A stretch of 64,000 nt of DNA from Amaricoccus macauensis_A (GTDB lineage Bacteria > Pseudomonadota > Alphaproteobacteria > Rhodobacterales > Rhodobacteraceae): the NCBI RefSeq assembly GCF_049800915.1, contig NZ_JBNAFY010000005.1, forward strand, positions 1 through 64,000, given 5' to 3'. The notes under the pieces were generated by a model. It saw only the letters and a list, made by a program, of their open reading frames with translations. It was not told the DNA's origin and ran no database searches. This document shows, in pieces, positions 17,780 through 26,070 of the stretch. The position numbers were made by a program, and so were the translations under genes. How positions within the stretch are numbered: position 1 is the stretch's first letter; each line of letters starts with the position of its first letter.

Positions 17780-18110
17780 GTCTGACTCCTCAATTTGCCT
17801 CTGCGGCATTCCAGCCGCGTCTGAGTGTGCCAACGCGGGCCGGGCCCGATTGTTCCGAGAAAGAGCCACAAGGGGCGTCACGATCCGCGGATCATCGCCG
17901 CGACGGGGTCCATCCGGCATCGAGGTCCGCACGGGGATGCGCATTGCCCACATGCCGAATTCGTATGTATGAAATCTGCATGAGATATGCATTTAATATG
18001 CATGAGCTAAACCCCTGTTCGCCCGAAGAAACCCGGCCCGCGCGCCCGTCCCGCGCCGCTCCCGGGTCCGGGCAAGCCCGGATCCCTGCCGAACCGCCTG
18101 AAAGGACACC
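17780..18110. other. Divergent intergenic region (CBS gene / M20 aminoacylase)
   Basis: About 330 bases with no supported gene. It contains the ATGCAT-rich element listed separately and, at 18064-18085, a hairpin with arms GGGTCCGGGC and GCCCGGATCC around AA, in the aminoacylase leader. Confidence 0.55.
17961..18006. promoter_or_regulatory. ATGCAT-rich element, copy 1
   Basis: An AT-rich element with TCGTATGTATGAAAT followed by CTGCATGAG, ATATGCATTTA and ATATGCAT. It lies 105 bases upstream of the M20 aminoacylase. A related element occurs at 58964-58995. The spaced TATGCAT units look like repeated operator half-sites. Confidence 0.45.
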
Positions 18111-19286
18111 ATGCCAGTCGTCAACCGCTTCGCCGATCTCGCGCCCGCAATCACCGAATGGCGCCGCGACATCCACCGCCACCCGGAGATCCAGTTCGAG
18201 ACCCACCGCACCAGCGCCCTCGTCGCCGAAAAGCTCCGCGCCTTCGGTTGCGACGAGGTCGTGACGGGTCTGGGTCGCACCGGCGTCGTCGGCGTGATCC
18301 GGGGGCGCTCGAACGGTTCAGGCAAGGTGATCGGGCTGCGCGCGGACATGGACGCCCTGCCCATCCTTGAGGAAACCGGGGCGCCCTACGCCTCCGAAAC
18401 ACCCGGTGCCATGCATGCCTGCGGCCACGACGGGCACACCGCCATGCTGCTCGGCGCCGCGCAATACCTTGCGGAGACACGGAATTTCGACGGCACGGCG
18501 GTGCTGATCTTCCAGCCCGCAGAAGAAGGCGGCGGTGGCGGGCTCGAGATGGTGCAGGACGGGTTGATGGAGCGTTTCGGCATCCAGGAGGTCTACGGCC
18601 TCCACAACGATCCCACCCGCCCCCTGGGCGAGTTTGCCACCCGCCCCGGCGCCTATCTCGCCTCATCCGACAATTTTCGCATCGAGATCACGGGTCGCGG
18701 CGGCCATGCCGCCTACCCCCACACCTGCATCGATCCCACGGTCGTCGCGAGCCAGGTCGTGCTCGCGCTCCAGACCATCGTGGCGCGCAACATGGACCCG
18801 GCAAAGGCCGCCGTGGTCTCCGTCACCGGGCTGAATACCGAGGGCTCGGCCTTCAACGTCATTCCCGAGCGGGCGAAGCTGCGCGGCACCGTGCGGGCCC
18901 TCGATGAGGAAACCCGTGATTTCATCGAAGGCCGAATGAAGGCCATCGTCGAAGGCACCGCCGCGGCCGCCGGCGCGCAAGCGAGCCTCGATTACATCCG
19001 GGGCTATCCGGTCACCGTGAACCACGCCGCACAGACCAGCTTCGCAACGGACGTCGCTCGCGAGATCTCCGGCCCCGACAGCACGCTCGGCGACGTCCCG
19101 CCCGTTCTCGGTGCGGAGGATTTCTCCTACATGCTCCAGGCCCGCCCCGGCGCCTTTCTCTTCATGGGCATTGGCGAAGGCCCCGCACTTCACCACCCGA
19201 AATACGATTTCAACGATGAAGCCATCCCAACTGGCTGCTCCTACTGGGCCAGGCTCGTGGAGCGCGCGATGCCAACGGCGGGCTGA
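18111..19286 (+). CDS. M20 family aminoacylase/amidohydrolase (HipO/AmaA-like)
   Basis: A 391-residue metallo-amidohydrolase of the hippurate hydrolase/N-acyl-amino-acid hydrolase group. Family blocks are WRRDIHRHPEIQFETHRTS, GLRADMDALPI, MHACGHDGHTAMLLGAA (metal-binding Cys/His) and LIFQPAEEGGGGG (catalytic Glu pair), with the final His in GPALHHPKYDFND. The dimerisation domain sits in the middle around GRGGHAAYPHTCIDP. It probably deacylates N-acyl amino acids or related amides. AAAGGA precedes the ATG. It fits with the nearby peptide transporter and ArgE-type enzyme, but no direct link is shown. Confidence 0.88.
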   Translation: MPVVNRFADLAPAITEWRRDIHRHPEIQFETHRTSALVAEKLRAFGCDEVVTGLGRTGVVGVIRGRSNGSGKVIGLRADMDALPILEETGAPYASETPGAMHACGHDGHTAMLLGAAQYLAETRNFDGTAVLIFQPAEEGGGGGLEMVQDGLMERFGIQEVYGLHNDPTRPLGEFATRPGAYLASSDNFRIEITGRGGHAAYPHTCIDPTVVASQVVLALQTIVARNMDPAKAAVVSVTGLNTEGSAFNVIPERAKLRGTVRALDEETRDFIEGRMKAIVEGTAAAAGAQASLDYIRGYPVTVNHAAQTSFATDVAREISGPDSTLGDVPPVLGAEDFSYMLQARPGAFLFMGIGEGPALHHPKYDFNDEAIPTGCSYWARLVERAMPTAG

Positions 19287-19313
19287 CCCGCGCCAAACTG
19301 AGGGTCGCCGCAA

Positions 19314-19340
19314 GGAGGGCGCAAGGCAGCGCCCCCCTCC
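19314..19340. terminator. Candidate bidirectional terminator
   Basis: An imperfect GC-rich hairpin (GGAGGGCGC at 19314-19322 with GCGCCCCCCTCC at 19329-19340) between the convergent aminoacylase and HlyD-type genes. No T-tract is present. Confidence 0.35.
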
Positions 19341-19348
19341 ATCGGGCT

Positions 19349-20581
19349 CTAGTGGCCCGAGAATACCAGGGTCTGAACCGGGCCGAGCATGACCTGGATT
19401 CGCAGGATCAGCGCGTGGATCAGGCCCACCGTGTCGACCATGTGCAGGAAGAGGTAGGTTCCCAGGCCGAGATCCTCGTCATGCAACCGGTCGTGGTTGT
19501 TGGTGTAGGCATTCGCCAGACACTTGCTTCCCGGCGGGATCTCGTCGAACTGCCCTTCATAGAGCGGCTCCATGTAGACCGTGAGCGTGCCGGGGCGCGC
19601 CGAGTCCTGCAGGTCGATGAGCTGATCCGTGGGCCGGATCTGCCCCGCCGAAATCACGTTCTGCACATCCGTGACCACCATGGGATAGATCTTGAAGGCC
19701 CGCGTGAAGCAGCTCACCTCGGCCACCGTGCCAGGCTTCACGACCGTTGCAGCGAGCTGCCCGAAACCCGCCTGAACCCGCCCGAAGCCCGCATCCGCAG
19801 GGATCAGGATGCCCGCAGGTCGAAGGATCGGATTGAGATAGTCGCCCGGACGCAGGGTGAACTGCTCGACCGTGCCATCGACACCGGCATAGATCACCGT
19901 CTTTTCAAGCTCCACCTCGGCCTGGGTGAGAGCTGCACGCGCGCTGGCAAGCTGAGCCGGGAGAACGGTTTCGAGATTGTTCTCCGCAACCGTCTTCTGT
20001 GCCTTCGCCGCTTCGAGCGCCCCCAGGCGCCCCTGAACGGCGTTCTCGAGCTGTTCGAGCTCGCGGGTCGTGACCACATTCGGATCGCGCGCCATGAGCG
20101 CGACGCGGGTCTCGTATTGTTCGAGCGCCTGCTGATAGGCCCCTTCCGCCTGCTGGATCAGACCGTCCTGAACCAGGATCTGGGATTGCGCGACCGAGAA
20201 GCTCGCCTCGACCTCGGCAACCTTCTGCTCCGCCGCCGCCACGGCCGCGCGCTGGGTCGAATCGTCATAGGCAAAGAGCCGGTCGCCCGCTTCGACGAAC
20301 TGATCGTTCCCGACATAGACCTCGCGCACCCGGCCGCCGACTTCCGGCAGGATCGTCTGGGTACGGAAGAACGGCGTCACATTGGTCGTCGTCGGGTGGT
20401 AGAAGAACACAATGGTGATGAGGGTCACCGTCAGGAGCACGCAGGCCGTGATCCCCCAGCGCAGCTCGTACCACATGGTGAAGAAGGTGATTTCCTTGCC
20501 CCAGCGCTTGCCCTGGAAATGGCGGCGCAGGAAATAGTCCGGAAAGACGGTCAGAAGCGAGCAGAGAAAGAGTTCGACCAT
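19349..20581 (-). CDS. HlyD/EmrA-family membrane fusion protein
   Basis: A 410-residue periplasmic adaptor. It has the N-terminal block VFPDYFLRRHFQGKRWGKEI common to a subgroup with small DUF3302-type partners, then one transmembrane helix at about residues 45-66. Next come the biotinyl-lipoyl half ILPEVGGRVREVYVGNDQFV, a coiled-coil hairpin (~110-215), and the second lipoyl half VIYAGVDGTVEQFTLRPGDY. It likely bridges an inner-membrane pump to an outer-membrane channel, but neither partner is encoded here. It is translated four bases after the 146-residue membrane protein. Whether it serves the divergent protease is open; subgroup members are not usual type I secretion adaptors. Confidence 0.85.
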   Translation of the reverse strand: MVELFLCSLLTVFPDYFLRRHFQGKRWGKEITFFTMWYELRWGITACVLLTVTLITIVFFYHPTTTNVTPFFRTQTILPEVGGRVREVYVGNDQFVEAGDRLFAYDDSTQRAAVAAAEQKVAEVEASFSVAQSQILVQDGLIQQAEGAYQQALEQYETRVALMARDPNVVTTRELEQLENAVQGRLGALEAAKAQKTVAENNLETVLPAQLASARAALTQAEVELEKTVIYAGVDGTVEQFTLRPGDYLNPILRPAGILIPADAGFGRVQAGFGQLAATVVKPGTVAEVSCFTRAFKIYPMVVTDVQNVISAGQIRPTDQLIDLQDSARPGTLTVYMEPLYEGQFDEIPPGSKCLANAYTNNHDRLHDEDLGLGTYLFLHMVDTVGLIHALILRIQVMLGPVQTLVFSGH

Positions 20582-20585
20582 CGGT

Positions 20586-21026
20586 TCAGACCTCCCCGCC
20601 CCGGCTCTGCGTCTCGCGGGTCACCGGCTCCGCCTCGGGTGCGCCCGTCCCGGTTGGTGCCGGGTCGAAATCGGGCTTGATCCTCCGGCCCTCCCGACGT
20701 TCCAGCGAATCCGCGATGGCATTGAGCGGCGTGCTGATATCCGGCCATCGGACCACGGCAATGAAGAGCGCCAACACCCAGTAGATGTTGTTGTGGGTGA
20801 AGAGCGCGAGCAGAGCGAAGATCGTCACCGCCTGCTGCTGGGTGTGGTTCGTGGAGTGCGCCATGCGCTCCGGGACGGCATGCAGCCTGAGGTAGAGGTT
20901 ACCGATCACCAGCAACAGGCCGATCATCAGCCAGACCGTGAAGGTGAAAAGCCCGTCGCTCCCATCCGGTCCCGGCAGATACCAGGGGATGTGATGCGGG
21001 GCCAATGGGTGAATACTCGGGTCCAT
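20586..21026 (-). CDS. Small inner-membrane protein paired with the HlyD-type adaptor
   Basis: A 146-residue protein with two or three hydrophobic segments (FTFTVWLMIGLLLVIGNLYL at ~27-46, TIFALLALF at ~68-76, IYWVLALFIAVV at ~81-92) and a Pro/Glu-rich cytoplasmic tail. The position directly before an HlyD-family gene with a 4-base gap indicates a functional pair. I do not recognise a named domain with certainty. It may be an unusual partner taking the place of the small YiaW/YibI-type proteins. Confidence 0.65.
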   Translation of the reverse strand: MDPSIHPLAPHHIPWYLPGPDGSDGLFTFTVWLMIGLLLVIGNLYLRLHAVPERMAHSTNHTQQQAVTIFALLALFTHNNIYWVLALFIAVVRWPDISTPLNAIADSLERREGRRIKPDFDPAPTGTGAPEAEPVTRETQSRGGEV

Positions 21027-21060
21027 GGGGTCTCCGGCGCTCGATGCTGCCCAAACGATT

Positions 21061-21083
21061 GTCTGCCGGGATAACTGGCAGAC
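21061..21083. promoter_or_regulatory. Inverted repeat in the divergent HlyD/protease promoter region
   Basis: Arms GTCTGCC (21061-21067) and GGCAGAC (21077-21083) are separated by nine bases, 35 bases upstream of the membrane-protein start. It could be an operator or a 5' leader hairpin. The rest of 21027-21296 is AT-rich and holds no gene. Confidence 0.4.
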
Positions 21084-21296
21084 CAGTCATCCGCAATCAC
21101 TTCCTGATATCGAGAATCCGACGGGAAGGTAATGCGGCCTGAACAGGCAACACCCACCCTGTGACAGGCCTGAGGCCCAATATACGATCATTCAATCTTG
21201 CACGACACAGCCAATTAAAACAGTCTCTACTTGTTCAAAACGCATTCCACCGCAGCTTTTGAGAAAAACCCGCAGTAAATAAATGGATTTTCTGCC

Positions 21297-22778
21297 ATGG
21301 CATTTTCACATTCCCACGAAATTTCCGTGGAGTTCACCGGCTACGATGCGATCGACGGCCTCATCGCCGGAGAAAAATGGGAGAATCCGGAGATCTTCTA
21401 CAGCGATCCTGACAGTCGCGCCGACTTCGGAGATTGCTACAGGTATGACACCGACGAGGACGGCATCCTTGTGCTCGACGAACCCGGTTTTGGGCAGATC
21501 AGCAACCTCCAGCTCCGGTCCGTCCATCTCGGGCTGAACACCGCCTCGCTCTCCCGCTACGAGGCTGCGCAGGCCTTTACCGTCAGCGGGTTCACCAATC
21601 TCGAACTGACCTATGCTGGCAGCGGCAGCACGGAGGCCGAGATCCGCGTCACAAAGTCATCCGATTATAGCGGTGGCTATGCCTTCTACCCGGACGACAA
21701 TGAAGAAGGTGGCGACGTCTGGCTATCGGACTTGGACCCGCAGATCGGGAATGACCATCACCTGATTGTCCTGCACGAACTTGGCCATGCTCTCGGGCTC
21801 AAGCACGGCCACGAAGAGGGATACAGCGATCGCCTGCCTGCGCAGGTCGACAGCAACGAGTTCAGTATCATGACCTACCGCACCTTTATCGGCGGCGGGA
21901 CGGAGGACGAAGATATCGGCGCCTACGAGGAATGGGGCGCCCCCCAGACCTTCATGGCACTCGATGTGGCAGCGCTCCAGCACCTCTATGGCGCGAATTT
22001 CGAAACCAATGCTGGCGACACGGTCTACCGCTGGAGCCCCGACAGCGGAAACACCATGATCGACGGCGAGGATGCCCTCGAACCCGGCGAAAACCGCATC
22101 TTCGCCACGATCTGGGATGGCGGTGGCATCGATACTTACAACCTCTCGGACTATGACACCGCGGTTTCGATCAACCTTCGGCCCGGCCGCTGGTCGGTCT
22201 TCTCGGAAGACCAGCTTTCGTATCTCGGCGGCGGCCCGAACGACGGCTTCGCCCGCGGAAACATCTTCAATGCACTGCAATACGCACAGGACCCCCGCTC
22301 CCTGATCGAGAACGCCAGGGGAGGTTCGGCGGGCGACTGGCTGCGAGGCAACGTGGCCGACAACACGCTCCAGGGCAAGGGCGGCGACGACAGTTTGCGC
22401 GGCGACATCGGGGCCGACACGCTCATCGGCGGCAAAGGCAACGACATCTTCGTTTTCCGGAGCCATTCGGAATCAAGAACATCCGACTTCGACACCATCA
22501 TGCGCGGCGACGGCTCACGCGCGTTCAAGAAGCCGGGCGACGGGAAAGGTGACCTCATCGATGTCAGCAAGATCGACGCGAACTGGGGGACAGTCAGAGA
22601 CGAGGCCTTCAAATTCGGCAAACAGACCGGTGAAGGGCGGCTCTGGGCGGAAAACAGAGGCAGCGACACCTACATTTTCGGCAATACGGACGACGACGCA
22701 ACAGCCGAACTGAAGATCGTCATCGCGGACGGCTCGAACCGGGCCTCGGACTACACAGCCAACGACTTCATCCTCTGA
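21297..22778 (+). CDS. Serralysin-type RTX metalloprotease (peptidase M10)
   Basis: A 493-residue secreted zinc protease. The zinc site HELGHALGLKHG (HExxHxxGxxH) is at about residue 161 and is followed by the Met-turn FSIMTYRTF at ~195. The M10 C-terminal region with GGGIDTYNLSDYDTAVSINLRPG is present. Three RTX-like nonapeptides (LQGKGGDDS, LRGDIGADT, LIGGKGNDI) lie near residue 365, and the protein ends YTANDFIL, a typical uncleaved type I secretion signal. There is no N-terminal signal peptide, as expected. No dedicated ABC exporter or protease inhibitor gene is adjacent. The ribosome binding site is weak. Confidence 0.9.
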   Translation: MAFSHSHEISVEFTGYDAIDGLIAGEKWENPEIFYSDPDSRADFGDCYRYDTDEDGILVLDEPGFGQISNLQLRSVHLGLNTASLSRYEAAQAFTVSGFTNLELTYAGSGSTEAEIRVTKSSDYSGGYAFYPDDNEEGGDVWLSDLDPQIGNDHHLIVLHELGHALGLKHGHEEGYSDRLPAQVDSNEFSIMTYRTFIGGGTEDEDIGAYEEWGAPQTFMALDVAALQHLYGANFETNAGDTVYRWSPDSGNTMIDGEDALEPGENRIFATIWDGGGIDTYNLSDYDTAVSINLRPGRWSVFSEDQLSYLGGGPNDGFARGNIFNALQYAQDPRSLIENARGGSAGDWLRGNVADNTLQGKGGDDSLRGDIGADTLIGGKGNDIFVFRSHSESRTSDFDTIMRGDGSRAFKKPGDGKGDLIDVSKIDANWGTVRDEAFKFGKQTGEGRLWAENRGSDTYIFGNTDDDATAELKIVIADGSNRASDYTANDFIL

Positions 22779-22870
22779 TGGACCGTCCAGCCCGGCCAGG
22801 CCCGGCCAAATAATGGTTGTCGCCACGGGCAGGCGCGTTAAGAGTCCGGCAACGACCCTCCGGAGCCTCC

Positions 22871-23659
22871 ATGACACTGAAGATCTGCACCTGGAACATA
22901 AATTCCGTCCGGCTGCGCGAACCCATCGTGCTCAAGCTTCTGGCCGAGGAGGCACCCGACATCCTCTGCCTTCAGGAGACGAAATCCCCCGTCGAGAAGG
23001 TGCCGCTCGAAGGCTTCCGCCAGCTCGGCTACGAGCACGTCGTCGCGCGCGGCCAGAAGGGCTACAACGGTGTGGCGATCATCAGCCGGGTGCCGATCGA
23101 GGATGCAGGACAGCGCGATTTCTGCGCCAGGGGAGATGCGCGCCATGTGGCGGCACGGCTTCCCTCCGGTGCATTGATCCACAATTTCTACGTCCCCGCC
23201 GGCGGCGACGTGCCCGACCGAGCCGTGAACGAGAAGTTCGGCCACAAGCTCGATTTCCTCGAGGAGATGCGCGGCTGGTTCGGTGCAGAGCCGCCCCGGC
23301 AATCCATCCTTGTCGGCGACCTCAACATCGCCCCGCGCGAAGATGACGTCTGGAGCCACAAGAAGCTCCTGAAAGTCGTCTCGCACACGCCGATCGAGGT
23401 CGAGAGCCTTGCGGCCGTCCAGGGCTCCGGCAACTGGATCGACGTGACCCGCAAGGACATCCCCGACGGCCTGCTCTATTCCTGGTGGTCCTACCGTGCC
23501 CGTGACTGGGACGCCGCCGACAAGGGCCGCCGCCTCGACCACATCTGGGCCAGCCCCGATCTCGCGGAGAAATCCGGTGGCAGCCGCATCGCCCGCCATG
23601 TTCGGGGTTGGGACAAGCCCAGCGACCACGCGCCCGTCTTTGCCGAATTCGAGGTCTGA
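22871..23659 (+). CDS. xthA: Exodeoxyribonuclease III
   Basis: A 262-residue AP endonuclease/3'-5' exonuclease of the exonuclease-endonuclease-phosphatase fold, acting in base-excision repair. Motifs: CTWNINSVRLR (Asn), LCLQETK (metal-binding Glu), VGDLNIAPREDDVW (Asp/Asn), LDHIWAS, and the C-terminal SDHAPVFAEF (Asp-His). The start at ATG 22871 (MTLKICTWNIN) matches the family; the longer frame from 22817 has no support. It is followed by an enoyl-CoA hydratase gene after four bases, so the two are probably co-transcribed. Confidence 0.94.
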   Translation: MTLKICTWNINSVRLREPIVLKLLAEEAPDILCLQETKSPVEKVPLEGFRQLGYEHVVARGQKGYNGVAIISRVPIEDAGQRDFCARGDARHVAARLPSGALIHNFYVPAGGDVPDRAVNEKFGHKLDFLEEMRGWFGAEPPRQSILVGDLNIAPREDDVWSHKKLLKVVSHTPIEVESLAAVQGSGNWIDVTRKDIPDGLLYSWWSYRARDWDAADKGRRLDHIWASPDLAEKSGGSRIARHVRGWDKPSDHAPVFAEFEV

Positions 23660-23663
23660 ACCC

Positions 23664-24410
23664 ATGATCGACAGCGAAATCGAAGGCCCCGTGGGCCGCA
23701 TCACCCTGAACAAGCCCGAAGCGCACAATTCGATCAACCGTGCGGCCATTGCCGAGATGTCCACGCTTCTCGAAGAATGGGCCCGGCTGGACGAGCTTCG
23801 CGTCCTCGTCATCACCGGCAGCGGCAAAAGCTTCTGCGCCGGGGCCTCGCTCGGCGATGTCGCGGGCAGCGACTGGACGGAGAACCCGCTCACCGCGCTC
23901 TGCGACAGGATCGAGGAATTTCCCGTCCCGACCATCTGCCGCCTCAATGGCGGGGCCTATGGCGGCGGGGCCGAGCTCGCGCTCGCCTGCGATTTCCGGG
24001 TCGCGGCAACCGGCGTGAAGGCCTTCGTGCCACCCGCCCGCCTCGGCATCCACTACGAGCCCGCCGGCATCCGCCGCGCAATGGACCGGATGGGTCCGCA
24101 GGCCGCGCGCCGCATGTTCCTGCTGGCCGAACGCTTCGAGGCCGAAGACCTTCTCTCCCTCGGCTTTCTCGACTTTCTCGTGCAGACCGGCGAGCTGGAC
24201 ACCAAGGTGGGCGAGCTTACCGAGATCCTCTCCAGCCTCGCGCCCCTCGCCCTGCGCGGCATGAAGCGCACGATCGTCGAGCTTTCCCGCGGCTGCCTGG
24301 ACACCGAGGCGGCCCGCGCGCGCGTCAGGGGCTGCTTTGCCTCCGCCGACCACGCCGAGGGCATGCGCGCCCAGCGTGAGAAACGCCCACCGGTTTTTCA
24401 GGGAAAGTGA
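23664..24410 (+). CDS. Enoyl-CoA hydratase/isomerase family protein
   Basis: A 248-residue crotonase-fold protein. The oxyanion-hole segments are SFCAGASLGDV at ~55-65 and NGGAYGGGAELALACDFRVAA at ~94-114. The position of the first catalytic Glu of classical hydratases needs alignment to decide. It starts at ATG 23664, four bases after xthA, and is followed after four bases by the MOFRL kinase gene. The substrate is unknown; possible roles are fatty-acid or amino-acid acyl-CoA degradation. Confidence 0.88.
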   Translation: MIDSEIEGPVGRITLNKPEAHNSINRAAIAEMSTLLEEWARLDELRVLVITGSGKSFCAGASLGDVAGSDWTENPLTALCDRIEEFPVPTICRLNGGAYGGGAELALACDFRVAATGVKAFVPPARLGIHYEPAGIRRAMDRMGPQAARRMFLLAERFEAEDLLSLGFLDFLVQTGELDTKVGELTEILSSLAPLALRGMKRTIVELSRGCLDTEAARARVRGCFASADHAEGMRAQREKRPPVFQGK

Positions 24411-24414
24411 TCCG

Positions 24415-25683
24415 ATGACTGCACCTCGAGACCCCCGCGGCTTCCTCCGGTCCCTCTTCGACGCAGCCGTTGCCGCCGCGCAGCCGGAACGATCCGTCGC
24501 CGCTTTCCTGCCCGAGAAACCTAAGGGCCGGACGGTGGTGATCGGCGCGGGCAAGGGGGCGGCCCAACTTGCCCAGGCCTTCGAACAGCACTGGGATGCG
24601 CCGCTGGAAGGCGTCGTCGTCACCCGCTACGGCTACGCCGCGCCCTGCGAGCGGATCGAGGTCCTCGAAGCGGCCCACCCCGAGCCGGACGAGGCCGGAC
24701 TTCTGGCCGCCAAGCGCCTTCTCGACACGGTTCAGGGTCTGACGGAAGACGATCTGGTGGTCGCACTCGTCTGCGGTGGCGGTTCCGCGCTTCTGCCCGC
24801 GCCCCCCGAAGGGCTGACACTGGCGGACGAGCTGGCCGTCAACAGGGCGCTTCTGGCCTCCGGCGCGCCGATCACCCAGATGAACACGCTCCGCAAGCAT
24901 GTCTCCGAGATCAAGGGCGGGCGGCTTGCGCGCGCCGCGCATCCGGCAAAGGTCGTTTCACTGATCGTCTCGGACATTCCCGGCGACGATCCGGCGATGG
25001 TCGCCTCCGGGCCGACCGTGCCCGATCCGGCGGGGCCGCAGGCCGCGCGCGAGATCCTCGCGGAATATGCGCTCGACCTGCCCCAAGCCGTGCGTGACCA
25101 CCTCGCCAGCGACGAATGCGCCGCCCCCAGCCCCGACGATCCCGCCTTCGCGAACAACGAAGTCCATATCATCGCGTCGGCCGCGGTCTCGCTCGAAGCC
25201 GCACAGGCCAGGGCGCGCGAACTCGGTGTCGAGGCGGTGATCCTGTCAGACGCGATCGAGGGCGAGAGCCGCGACGTGGCCCGCGTCCATTCCGCACTCG
25301 CGCGGGAGATCGCTGCGCGCGACCGTCCCTTCACGAAGCCGGTCGTCCTGCTGTCGGGGGGCGAAACCACCGTCACGCTCAAGGCCAAGGGCAAGGGCGG
25401 GCGCAACTCCGAGTTCCTGCTCTCCCTCGCGCTCGATCTCGACGGGATCGAAGGCGTGCATGCCCTCGCCGCCGACACGGACGGCATCGACGGATCGGAG
25501 GACAACGCAGGCGGCTTTGTCGATGGCGGCACCGCAACCCGGATCCGCGCAGCCGGCGCCGATCCCCGCGCACTTCTCTCTGGCAACAACGCCTGGACCG
25601 CGCTCGACACGGCAGGCGACCTGCTGGTCACCGGCCCCACGGGCACCAACGTCAACGACTTCCGGGCGATCCTGATCGTCTGA
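24415..25683 (+). CDS. Glycerate 2-kinase/hydroxypyruvate reductase-like (MOFRL family)
   Basis: A 422-residue protein with the GckA/TtuD two-domain layout: an N-terminal DUF4147 domain (GRTVVIGAGKGAAQLAQAFE; ALVCGGGSALLPAP at ~120; MNTLRKHVSEIKGGRLA at ~160) and a C-terminal MOFRL domain (LLSGGETTVTLKAKGKGGRNSEF). Members phosphorylate D-glycerate at C2; older annotations call them hydroxypyruvate reductases. It starts four bases after the hydratase stop, making a three-gene unit with xthA. Confidence 0.9.
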   Translation: MTAPRDPRGFLRSLFDAAVAAAQPERSVAAFLPEKPKGRTVVIGAGKGAAQLAQAFEQHWDAPLEGVVVTRYGYAAPCERIEVLEAAHPEPDEAGLLAAKRLLDTVQGLTEDDLVVALVCGGGSALLPAPPEGLTLADELAVNRALLASGAPITQMNTLRKHVSEIKGGRLARAAHPAKVVSLIVSDIPGDDPAMVASGPTVPDPAGPQAAREILAEYALDLPQAVRDHLASDECAAPSPDDPAFANNEVHIIASAAVSLEAAQARARELGVEAVILSDAIEGESRDVARVHSALAREIAARDRPFTKPVVLLSGGETTVTLKAKGKGGRNSEFLLSLALDLDGIEGVHALAADTDGIDGSEDNAGGFVDGGTATRIRAAGADPRALLSGNNAWTALDTAGDLLVTGPTGTNVNDFRAILIV

Positions 25684-25866
25684 GACCTATCCGTAGACAC
25701 GATCCGGCGGTTCCGCCCCCGTTTTAGTGGCGCGGCGCAAGGATCTCGTGGTTCTGCCCCCACCCGTGCGGTTTGCCACATCCTGCACGGGCGCATTCAG
25801 GCATCTCTTCCCATGTCAGGCGCGCTCGAGAACTTGGCGCCGAATTAACAGGGAAGGAAATTTCAG
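25684..25866. other. Intergenic leader before the small ORF
   Basis: About 180 bases between the MOFRL kinase stop and the small ORF. No hairpin with a T-tract follows the kinase gene, so read-through to the terminator at 26099 is possible. Confidence 0.4.
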
Positions 25867-26058
25867 ATGCAGGGTCACATGATGCTTTTCCGGGACGCAA
25901 TGTGTCGCTCGAACCGCCACCCGGCCAGCACCGCATTTCGTCCATTCAGACGCATCCGCGATGGCGTGACCCCGAAACCGAGCGCCTTTCTGGGCAGCGC
26001 CACTGCGGGCACCATCCGCGCACTCCCCGCGAAATCGAAAACAGGGCCCGAAGGCTGA
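25867..26058 (+). CDS. Possible small basic protein (63 residues), unrecognised
   Basis: An ATG preceded by GGAAGGAAA at good spacing opens a 63-codon frame beginning MQGHMMLFRDAMCRSNRHP and ending KTGPEG. The product is basic and Arg-rich, with no membrane segment or known domain. Third codon positions are mostly G/C, as in genuine genes here. The stop is 40 bases before a strong plus-strand terminator (26099-26127), which makes a real transcription unit plausible. It could also be the 3' part of the upstream operon's transcript or a small RNA. Confidence 0.35.
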   Translation: MQGHMMLFRDAMCRSNRHPASTAFRPFRRIRDGVTPKPSAFLGSATAGTIRALPAKSKTGPEG

Positions 26059-26070
26059 TCCTGCCGCCCC

